Positions 1-4,828 of a stretch of 12,986 nucleotides of DNA are shown here, piece after piece; position 1 is the first letter of the stretch, and each line of letters starts with the position of its first letter. A program made the translations under genes and the position numbers. This DNA comes from Nitrospinota bacterium. Lineage in GTDB: Bacteria > Nitrospinota_A > UBA7883 > JACRLM01. A model generated the notes under the pieces. The model saw only the letters and a program-made list of their open reading frames with translations. It ran no database searches and was not told the DNA's origin. The stretch covers positions 1 through 12,986 of the forward strand of contig JADGAO010000074.1 of NCBI GenBank assembly GCA_015231995.1, written 5' to 3'.

Positions 1-41
1 GTGCGGGAATTTCACTCCGCCGCCTCTTGACAAAAGACACG

Positions 42-73
42 GTTGCTTCGGTCGCAGAGCCTCCCTCAGCAAC
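42..73 (+). repeat. REP-like imperfect palindrome, copy 1
   Basis: The 32-base unit is bounded by GTTGC at 42-46 and GCAAC at 69-73, with an internal TTCGGTCGC ... GCCTCCCTCAG core. The same core recurs at 88-122, 3111-3143, 10506-10541 and 10542-10567, and in inverted orientation at 10441-10478. All copies lie between genes. It resembles the small extragenic palindromes common in bacterial genomes. The family name and its mobilising enzyme cannot be read from this window. Confidence 0.6.
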
Positions 74-87
74 TTCGATCCTTGTAT

Positions 88-185
88 ATTGCTTCAGTCG
101 CAAATGCTCCTTCATGATGACAAAGTATCGAAATCGTTTATTTATGCAAAGGTCTCCTTGGCGGGAACAAGGAAATTCCGGCTCT
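88..185 (+). repeat. REP-like palindrome copy 2 plus shared flank
   Basis: Positions 88-122 are a second copy of the palindrome (ATTGCTTCAGTCGCAAATG ... ATGATGACA). The following bases to about 185 are also repeated, diverged, at 10568-10626. Shared words are GAAATCGTTT (129-138 against the matching stretch near 10575), TTATG(C/T)AAAG and GGCTCT. The two ~90-base segments are in the same orientation, and each sits a short distance upstream of a gene start (cheW at 361, the diiron-like protein at 10703). Confidence 0.55.
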
Positions 186-230
186 TCAAGTTTTGAATCG
201 CCGCGCCAATTCCAGAAAATAATTGCTTTA

Positions 231-259
231 TTGCCTGCATTAGATTTATATTCTATACA
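231..259 (+). promoter_or_regulatory. Possible sigma-70-type promoter for cheW
   Basis: TTGCCT at 231-236 and TATACA at 254-259 are separated by 17 bases. An alternative pairing is TTGCTT at 223-228 with TATATT at 247-252 (18 bases). The surroundings are clearly AT-rich compared with the GC-rich genes. Neither -10 matches the consensus well, so this is the likeliest promoter zone for cheW and the MCP rather than a mapped promoter. A sigma-28 flagellar promoter was not evident. Confidence 0.3.
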
Positions 260-360
260 GTATTTGAAAGAGTTATAAACTAAAAGGCTGATTAGCGGCC
301 TGATGACGATAATAAAAATTACATTTTACGGCACACCCCTCATTAATAGGAGACAAAGCT

Positions 361-870
361 ATGAGCGAGTCCGCCGTAGGCGAGGTTGGCGCAAAGCCGG
401 TTGAAGCCGCCAAAGGCAGGGAGGGCAAATACCTTACGTTCGTCCTGGGGGACGAAGAGTACGGTATTGACATCACCAAGGTCAAAGAGATCATCGGGGT
501 GATGGGCGTTACGCATATCCCGCGCACCCCGCCGTTCATCAAAGGGGTCATCAACCTTCGCGGCAAAGTCATCCCCATCGTGGACTTGCGCCTGAAGTTC
601 GGCATGGAGGAGATTCCGCACACCCGCGAGACCGTGTTCATCGTGGTGGAGGAGTCCGGGATGCTGATGGGGGTCGTGGTTGACACCGTGCGCGAGGTGC
701 TCAACATCCACGAGGCGGAGATAGAGCCGCCGCCCCAATTTGGCACGAAGCTCAACACCGAGTTTATCCTTGGGATGGGCAAAGTGCAGGGTAAGGTGAA
801 GATACTGCTCGATATAGACAAGGCGCTTTCCGCCGAGGAGACGGCCCTTATCGCTAACATGGCGAAGTAG
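361..870 (+). CDS. cheW: Chemotaxis coupling protein CheW
   Basis: This 169-aa cytoplasmic adaptor links chemoreceptors to the kinase CheA in the sensory array. After a ~20-residue Ala/Gly/Glu-rich N-terminal extension, the CheW fold begins at KYLTFVLGDEEYGIDI, followed by the hallmark IPRTPPFIKGVINLRGKVIP (about residues 58-77) and PIVDLRLKFG. The C-terminal part contains GVVVDTVREVL and FILGMGKV. The ATG at 361 has a good ribosome binding site, TAGGAGA at 347-353. The receptor gene follows 107 bases downstream on the same strand, so the two are probably co-transcribed. No cheA, cheY, cheR or cheB lies in the window. The UAG stop falls inside a palindromic repeat (867-922). Domain and identity are clear; which array it serves is unknown. 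Confidence 0.96.
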   Translation: MSESAVGEVGAKPVEAAKGREGKYLTFVLGDEEYGIDITKVKEIIGVMGVTHIPRTPPFIKGVINLRGKVIPIVDLRLKFGMEEIPHTRETVFIVVEESGMLMGVVVDTVREVLNIHEAEIEPPPQFGTKLNTEFILGMGKVQGKVKILLDIDKALSAEETALIANMAK

Positions 871-922
871 GGGCGACCCGTTGAGTCGCCCTGACGGGCG
901 ATTCACCGAAAATCGCCCCTAC
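867..922. repeat. Palindromic repeat between cheW and the MCP gene
   Basis: Outer arms GTAGGGGCGA (867-876) and TCGCCCCTAC (913-922) are perfect reverse complements. Inside are two smaller hairpins: GGGCGAC 871-877 with GTCGCCC 885-891, and GGGCGAT 896-902 with ATCGCCC 912-918. The element begins within the last codons of cheW and supplies its TAG stop. With no T-tract it is not a classical terminator. It could stabilise the cheW message or tune cheW:MCP stoichiometry, as REP elements do in other operons; this is inference. Confidence 0.75.
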
Positions 923-977
923 GAAATAATGCCACCCTGTCGAGGGGTGATAACAACTGTATTCGGAGGTTTTTAAA

Positions 978-2987
978 ATGAACTTTGCTAACATGAAACT
1001 GGGGACGAAGATCGCCAGTGGATTCGGAGCGCTTCTTGCCATAGCGCTTGCGCTCGGCGGGTTGGCGGTATGGAACATGCTCAGCGTCAAGGGCGGGGCG
1101 ACCATGCTTGCCGAAGATTATGTGCCGGAAGTCAAGATGGCCAACAACCTGGAGCGGCAGTCGCTAAACACGGTTCTTGGCATTCGATCATTCGGTTTCT
1201 CTGAGGATATGAATCACCTGAAAGCCGGGCAGGAGGCTTTCGCCCTGGTGAAAAAACACCTGGGGGAGCTGGAAGCCCTCGGCAACAAGTCAACCCATCT
1301 TACGGCCCTGCGCAGTTCCATGGGCGAGGTGAAAGCGAAGGTTGACGACTACGAAAAGCTCATCAACGAAACCGTAACTCTGGATAAAAAGCGCGACGAC
1401 ACTCGCGAAAAGCTTAACGAAACCGCCAAAGCGTTCATTGATCAGGCTTACGCTTATCTCGCCAACCAGGATCAGAAACTGAAAGAAGAGATAAAGGCCA
1501 AAGCGGATCCCGCCAAGTTGCTGGAAAGGTATGGTAAGACCGTCACGATCAACGACACGATAGACCTCGGCAACTCCACCCGCCTTGCCGTGTGGCGTGG
1601 GCAGACTTTGCGTGACGGAAAGATACTGGAAGACGCGCAGAAGAACTTCCCCGAGATGGAAAAAAAGATTAACGAACTGCTGGCCAACACTCACGAGCAG
1701 GCGCACACTGACCAGTTGAACAAGATCAAGGACGCCGCCAACGGCTATAAAGCGGCGATGGTCGATCTGGTTCAGTTCTTCAAGGACAACGATGTCCTTA
1801 ACAAGAAGCGGATTGAGGCGGCCAATGTGGTGCTTGACCGCGCCAAGAACATTTCTATAAAGGGAATGGAGAATACAGAGAGGATATCCGACGATTCCGC
1901 CTCTGCGCTTGGCACTGCGTCGTGGGTGATGATCATCGGGCTTATCGTGGCCGCTGTTGTGGGCGTTGCGCTGGCCTACTTCATTACAGCCGCCATCACC
2001 AAACCAGTCAACAATATCATCGAGGGTCTCACCGACAGCGCCGATCAGGTGGCCTCCGCTTCCGCCCAGATATCGTCGTCGAGCCAGTCGCTGGCGGAAG
2101 GTTCGACAGAGCAGGCTTCGTCGCTGGAGGAGACATCTTCGGCGCTCGAGCAGGTCTCCGGCCAGGTGCGGCAGAACGCCGACAACGCCAACCAGGCAAG
2201 CTCGCTTGCGCGTGACACTCGTGACGCGGCTGAAAAGGGCGCACAGACCATGTCTGACATGATTAACGCGATGAAGGCGATCAACAAGTCGTCCGAAGAG
2301 ATCGCCAAGATCATAAAGGTCATCGAGGAGATAGCGTTCCAGACCAATCTGCTTGCGTTGAACGCGGCGGTTGAAGCGGCGCGGGCCGGCGAGCACGGCA
2401 AAGGGTTCGCGGTGGTGGCCGAAGAGGTGCGAAACCTCGCCCAAAGGTCGGCTACGGCGGCCAAGGACACGGCGGCGCTTATAGAGGACGCCGTCAAACG
2501 CGCTTCGGAAGGAAGCGAGATGGCCAACAAGTCCGGCACGGCGTTGAACGGAATTGTGGAGAGCGTGAAGAAGGTTACGGACCTCGTCGCGGAAATCGCG
2601 GCGGCTTCCGGGGAGCAGGCGCAGGGCGTGGATCAGGTGAACACGGCTGTGTCTCAGATGGACAAGGTGACGCAACAGAATGCGGCGGCGGCGGAAGAGA
2701 CTGCGGCGTCGTCGGAGGAGCTCAACGCCCAGGCGGACAGGCTCAAAGACATGGTCGGCGACCTGGTCGGCCTTGTGGAAGGCGCTTCGTCATCGAGGAC
2801 GAGGTCGTCGTCCCCTGCGCATCACGCTCCCGTCGCCCGCGCAAAACCCAAGGCGTTAAAGGCTTTGGCGCATCATGCCCCGGCGGAGCGCAAAACCTCG
2901 CCCGCGAAACATTCCAAAGCCGAAGGCGAAGCCAAGCATAAACCGGACGACATCATCCCGATGGATGACGATTTCAAGGATTTTTGA
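978..2987 (+). CDS. Methyl-accepting chemotaxis protein (transmembrane receptor)
   Basis: This 669-aa inner-membrane chemoreceptor senses a periplasmic signal and controls CheA through CheW. It has TM1 at about residues 11-33, a ~280-residue, Lys/Glu-rich, all-helical periplasmic region (34-312) whose size suits a helical bimodular (HBM-like) sensor, and TM2 at about 316-338. The cytoplasmic signalling hairpin has its conserved tip at 450-485 (EEIAFQTNLLALNAAVEAAR). Likely methylation segments include SLEETSSALEQ and AAAAEETAASSEE. Only the first helix of a HAMP domain (TKPVNNIIEGL) is recognisable between TM2 and the hairpin. Residues from about 601 form a flexible Ser/Ala/Lys/His tail ending in DDDFKDF rather than the classical NWETF-type CheR/CheB tether. 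The ATG at 978 follows GGAGG at 965-969. The ligand is unknown. Confidence 0.95.
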   Translation: MNFANMKLGTKIASGFGALLAIALALGGLAVWNMLSVKGGATMLAEDYVPEVKMANNLERQSLNTVLGIRSFGFSEDMNHLKAGQEAFALVKKHLGELEALGNKSTHLTALRSSMGEVKAKVDDYEKLINETVTLDKKRDDTREKLNETAKAFIDQAYAYLANQDQKLKEEIKAKADPAKLLERYGKTVTINDTIDLGNSTRLAVWRGQTLRDGKILEDAQKNFPEMEKKINELLANTHEQAHTDQLNKIKDAANGYKAAMVDLVQFFKDNDVLNKKRIEAANVVLDRAKNISIKGMENTERISDDSASALGTASWVMIIGLIVAAVVGVALAYFITAAITKPVNNIIEGLTDSADQVASASAQISSSSQSLAEGSTEQASSLEETSSALEQVSGQVRQNADNANQASSLARDTRDAAEKGAQTMSDMINAMKAINKSSEEIAKIIKVIEEIAFQTNLLALNAAVEAARAGEHGKGFAVVAEEVRNLAQRSATAAKDTAALIEDAVKRASEGSEMANKSGTALNGIVESVKKVTDLVAEIAAASGEQAQGVDQVNTAVSQMDKVTQQNAAAAEETAASSEELNAQADRLKDMVGDLVGLVEGASSSRTRSSSPAHHAPVARAKPKALKALAHHAPAERKTSPAKHSKAEGEAKHKPDDIIPMDDDFKDF

Positions 2988-3004
2988 CAGGCGGTAATCC
3001 ATGT

Positions 3005-3034
3005 GGGGCGGCCATTCGTGGCCGCCCTTTTTTT
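3005..3034 (+). terminator. Rho-independent terminator of cheW-MCP
   Basis: GGGCGGCC (3006-3013) pairs with GGCCGCCC (3020-3027). An extra A-T pair closes a TTCG tetraloop (UUCG in RNA), and seven T residues follow at 3028-3034. It starts 18 bases after the MCP stop codon. This is a textbook intrinsic terminator for the chemotaxis pair. Confidence 0.93.
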
Positions 3035-3041
3035 GTACAAC

Positions 3042-3061
3042 GGGAGAGGGCAGGGGGTGGG
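3042..3061 (+). other. G-quadruplex-type motif 1
   Basis: Four G-runs (GGG, GGG, GGGGG, GGG) are separated by AGA, CA and T. They sit just past the chemotaxis terminator, inside the first copy of the G-tract repeat. The motif is visible directly; folding is a prediction from the usual G3+N1-7 rule. Confidence 0.5.
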
Positions 3062-3110
3062 TGACTAAACCCGGATTCCGAAGTTGAACGCGGATGACCA
3101 TGATCTGAGA

Positions 3111-3143
3111 GATTGCTTCGTCGCTTTGCTCCTCGCAATGACA
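3111..3143 (+). repeat. REP-like imperfect palindrome, copy 3
   Basis: This is the GATTGCTTCGTCGC ... GCTCCTCGCAATGACA unit, with ATTGC at 3112-3116 and GCAAT at 3135-3139 as terminal inverted arms. It is the clearest, least degenerate copy in the window and matches the family at 42-73, 88-122 and 10441-10567. Confidence 0.7.
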
Positions 3144-3199
3144 AATTGGAGCTCGGAGGGGTGTTGTAGCCCGTAGGGCGGTCACCCCGCCGAGCCAAA

Positions 3200-3254
3200 A
3201 CTCTATCTTTTCCCCCTCCCTCGAGGGGAGGGGGGAGGGGGTGGGTGACTTAAA
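3200..3254 (+). repeat. G/C-tract repeat unit, fullest copy
   Basis: The unit starts ACTCTATCTTTTCCCC (3200-3215), passes through a C-tract/G-tract inverted core around CTCGAG (3220-3225) and ends GGGGGTGGGTGACTTAAA. Its left half recurs exactly at 3399-3414 and its right half at 3052-3066, so the neighbouring fragments look like truncated or diverged copies of one element. Confidence 0.6.
3225..3245 (+). other. G-quadruplex-type motif 2, single-base loops
   Basis: Four G-runs of 4, 6, 5 and 3 bases are separated by single bases A, A and T. By established rules, one-base loops give the most stable parallel quadruplexes, so this is the strongest candidate of the three in this patch. Confidence 0.65.
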
Positions 3255-3350
3255 ACTCTCTCAACCTCATCGAAAAAAGATGATATGTTTTCATGCCGTC
3301 CCCTAAAGCCCATGACCCCGATCTTTTGATGTGAAATTTACGGCTTTGCT

Positions 3351-3435
3351 CCACCCTCCCCCGGCCCCTCCCCTTAAGGGAGGGGTGAGGGGGTAAGGAC
3401 TCTATCTTTTCCCCACTCCTGCAAGGGGCGAGGGT
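3351..3435. repeat. G/C-tract repeats with inverted core at CTTAAG
   Basis: CCCCTCCCCTT (3365-3375) faces AAGGGAGGGG (3376-3385), giving a stem with a single bulged C. Overlapping its right side is a second partial unit starting ACTCTATCTTTTCCCC at 3399 and continuing through ACTCCTGCAAGGGGCGAGGG. There is no T-tract on either strand, so I do not call a terminator for the minus-strand gene, although the hairpin lies about 75 bases past its stop. Confidence 0.55.
3354..3373 (-). other. G-quadruplex-type motif 3, on the minus strand
   Basis: On + this reads as C-runs of 3, 5, 4 and 4 separated by T, GG and T, so the minus strand has four G-runs with loops of 1, 2 and 1. It overlaps the arm of the inverted repeat around CTTAAG (3365-3385). 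It lies downstream of the minus-strand gene ending at 3459, so its transcript could carry the motif. Confidence 0.5.
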
Positions 3436-3458
3436 AAAGGCAGAGAACCGCTCCTGAA

Positions 3459-4127
3459 TCAAAATTCCTCTCTCGCCCGTTTGTCGCTCTTTCTTAACAG
3501 GCTTCTCCATAACTGGTAAACATCGCGGAACGCATTGTCGTTGACGACGGTTATCGTTATCCCGGCCCGATCTTTCGCCCCTTCCATCGGTCTTACGCCC
3601 ACGCGCAGGCCGCCTCGGACGTTGTTATAGACGATCATGTTCCGTCCGTAATCTTTGGCGTCGTGCACGCCATACTTTGTCATGTACTGGAAGATCATTT
3701 CGTCGGAGGAAAGAAGGCCGCTTGTGTCGCAGACGTTATACTCGTATGAGAACAATGTCCCGCCCGGCTGGTTTGGGCCACTGGTCGGAGGGCCTGCCAG
3801 AAACAAAAGTCTTGGCGCAGTGTCGCATCCCTGATCGGGGGACGTCACCACGATGACCGGCAATTTGGTGGCGATCCTGTCGGAGACGAAAAACCCGGCG
3901 GGCGCAGTGGCCCAGATGTTTTTCGGGTCGCCAGCCTTTAGATAGTCACTCCAGGCCAGTTTGGACGACTCCTTGTAACCGGGCGATTTTTCCAGGAAGA
4001 TGTTCATTCCAGCCTTGAAGAATCCGAAATCTGTCCGTATTTCTCTCTCTTTGGCCTGTTTGGCTTGTGCGAAAGATGGGCCGGATAGAGAAAGTACGAC
4101 GGCCATCGAAAATATTATCGTTCTCAT
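3459..4127 (-). CDS. Unrecognised exported protein, 222 aa
   Basis: I do not recognise this family. The N-terminus has a typical Sec signal peptide: Arg2, a hydrophobic stretch (residues 4-15) and a probable cleavage after SFAQA (residue 22). The mature part begins with a charged Lys/Glu/Arg run. It contains two cysteines, in DQGCDTAPRL and YNVCDTSGLL, that could form a disulfide in the periplasm, and a C-terminal segment with alternating strands (RVGVRP, GITITVV) before a basic, charged tail. No membrane anchor or lipobox is visible. Its ATG overlaps the TGA of the upstream gene (ATGA at 4124-4127), so the two are almost certainly translated together. Only the export prediction is secure. 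Confidence 0.8.
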   Translation of the reverse strand: MRTIIFSMAVVLSLSGPSFAQAKQAKEREIRTDFGFFKAGMNIFLEKSPGYKESSKLAWSDYLKAGDPKNIWATAPAGFFVSDRIATKLPVIVVTSPDQGCDTAPRLLFLAGPPTSGPNQPGGTLFSYEYNVCDTSGLLSSDEMIFQYMTKYGVHDAKDYGRNMIVYNNVRGGLRVGVRPMEGAKDRAGITITVVNDNAFRDVYQLWRSLLRKSDKRAREEF

Positions 4128-4516
4128 CTGTAAACCCCCGTCATCATGGGATGGAAAATCGAGTCATCGTGCACAATAAGAGTATATTGCGGGAAGACTG
4201 TCATTTCCTCCGGCAGTTTGAACCGGTACATCGCCGCAGAGCCGGGGATATGTCTGCCCAGCGAAACTTTCATTCCGGGCGAATGCGGGTTGTTGATCAA
4301 CATTACACCGGAAATTCTAGGGAAACCATAGCCGTACACCCATCCATACAGTTTGTTTATGCTATGATTCCATCTGTTTTGGACAATGAAATAAATAAAC
4401 CCGTTATCCCGGTCAATGTAAGCCGGTTCAAGTTGAACCGCATTTCTAGCCGAAACAAGGCCCGGCAAGGCAAAAATTGCCCCGAACAGTATGCAGATAA
4501 CGGCAATTCTTTTCAT
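4124..4516 (-). CDS. Unrecognised small exported protein, 130 aa
   Basis: I do not recognise this family. The reading frame extends to 4591, but the ATG at 4516-4514 is preferred. It is preceded by AAGGGTGG, and it places a classical signal peptide (MKRIAVICILFGAIF, then PGLVSA) at the N-terminus, with cleavage likely near residue 22-23. The mature ~108 residues are rich in aromatics, Asn, Tyr and Gly (VQNRWNHSINKLYGWVYGYG) and have no cysteine, suggesting a small beta-rich periplasmic or secreted domain. It overlaps the next gene by four bases (ATGA), so the pair is probably an operon whose products act together. Its base composition is visibly AT-richer than the surrounding genes, which may indicate separate ancestry. 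Function unknown. Confidence 0.75.
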   Translation of the reverse strand: MKRIAVICILFGAIFALPGLVSARNAVQLEPAYIDRDNGFIYFIVQNRWNHSINKLYGWVYGYGFPRISGVMLINNPHSPGMKVSLGRHIPGSAAMYRFKLPEEMTVFPQYTLIVHDDSIFHPMMTGVYR

Positions 4517-4581
4517 TTTCCACCCTTTTCCATGGCATAGAGCTTTGCAATGTAGATTTAGCAATAGGTGTGCCGTAAGGA

Positions 4582-4591
4582 TTGTTAACAA
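4582..4591. promoter_or_regulatory. Perfect palindrome TTGTTAACAA, possible operator
   Basis: TTGTTAACAA is a perfect 10-bp inverted repeat. It lies 65 bases upstream of the start of the 130-aa exported protein and about 90 bases upstream of the aconitase -35 candidate. It could be a repressor or activator site, but a 10-bp AT-rich palindrome can arise by chance. Confidence 0.2.
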
Positions 4592-4679
4592 CCCACAGTA
4601 TGGTTATCCGATGTAAAGACCACTCGATTTGAGCGGCTGTTTATGCGCCGTTTTTCATATTTCAGAGTTTCCTTTTCGC

Positions 4680-4708
4680 TTGACAACTCTGGTGAAAAAT
4701 AACAAAAT
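4680..4708 (+). promoter_or_regulatory. Candidate sigma-70 promoter for the aconitase-mdh operon
   Basis: A perfect -35 hexamer TTGACA at 4680-4685 is followed after 17 bases by CAAAAT at 4703-4708, which matches four of six consensus -10 positions. Transcription would start near 4715, leaving a ~115-base leader before the aconitase ATG. The exact -35 and ideal spacing make it the best promoter candidate in the window. Confidence 0.45.
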
Positions 4709-4828
4709 CATCATCCCGAATTGCGCCCTTTGTAAGCGCGCGCCAGAGTGTGGGGTTACGGTTTTTCACGCCCTGCCTCCGGTTATTTCCTTGGGGGGAG
4801 ACAAACTAAAGAGACTCGGAGTTTGGAA

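Larger units (their letters stand above)
1..360. other. Gene-free 5' region with dispersed repeats
   Basis: No convincing gene is visible here. Frame 1 stays open from base 1 to a TGA at 28-30 (last residues VREFHSAAS), which could be the C-terminal tail of a + strand gene entering from outside, but nine codons cannot be identified. An 83-codon reading frame at 27-278 runs straight through repeat sequence and has no ribosome binding site, so I do not call it. The stretch holds two copies of a short imperfect palindrome (42-73 and 88-122), a flank shared with the region upstream of 10703, and an AT-rich segment at about 220-280 that probably carries the cheW promoter. Confidence 0.7.
3035..3458. 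other. Gene-free patch of G/C-tract repeats between convergent genes
   Basis: No supported gene lies here. The patch separates the end of the MCP gene (+) from the end of the exported-protein gene (-). It holds the unit AGGGGGTGGGTGACT twice (3052-3066 and 3236-3250), ACTCTATCTTTTCCCC twice (3200-3215 and 3399-3414), one REP-like palindrome (3111-3143), a small GGCGG/CCGCC hairpin near 3177-3191, and an inverted repeat centred on CTTAAG at 3373-3378. Open frames on the minus strand here are repeat-derived and have no ribosome binding sites. Confidence 0.8.
4517..4828. other. Divergent intergenic region upstream of aconitase
   Basis: This 312-base spacer separates the minus-strand exported pair from the aconitase operon and must hold promoters for both. 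It is AT-rich, has no recognisable riboswitch, and contains a perfect 10-bp palindrome (4582-4591) and a candidate + strand promoter (4680-4708). The aconitase reading frame is open back to 4748, but the extra 27 codons lack a ribosome binding site and do not look like protein. Confidence 0.7.

Noticed and set aside
42..122. CRISPR array made of the spaced palindromes
   Set aside because: Copies are diverged, unevenly spaced and recur elsewhere in single or inverted form; no cas gene is present.
27..278. 83-codon open frame before cheW
   Set aside because: It crosses two palindromic repeats, has no ribosome binding site, and its product has no protein-like character.
273..906. Long minus-strand frames opposite cheW
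   Set aside because: Shadows of cheW: the + strand frame has a perfect CheW motif set and a good ribosome binding site, and the antisense products are low-complexity.
1290..2675. 461-codon minus-strand frame opposite the chemoreceptor gene
   Set aside because: Despite its length, the product is Arg/His/Leu-rich and mirrors the GC-rich codon pattern of the receptor gene; it has no recognisable domain.
4517..4591. 25-codon N-terminal extension of the small exported protein
   Set aside because: Using the upstream start would bury the signal peptide; the ATG at 4516 has a ribosome binding site and a classical signal sequence.
4748..4828. 27-codon N-terminal extension of aconitase
   Set aside because: No ribosome binding site at 4748; the internal ATG at 4829 has GGAG upstream and gives the expected family N-terminus.
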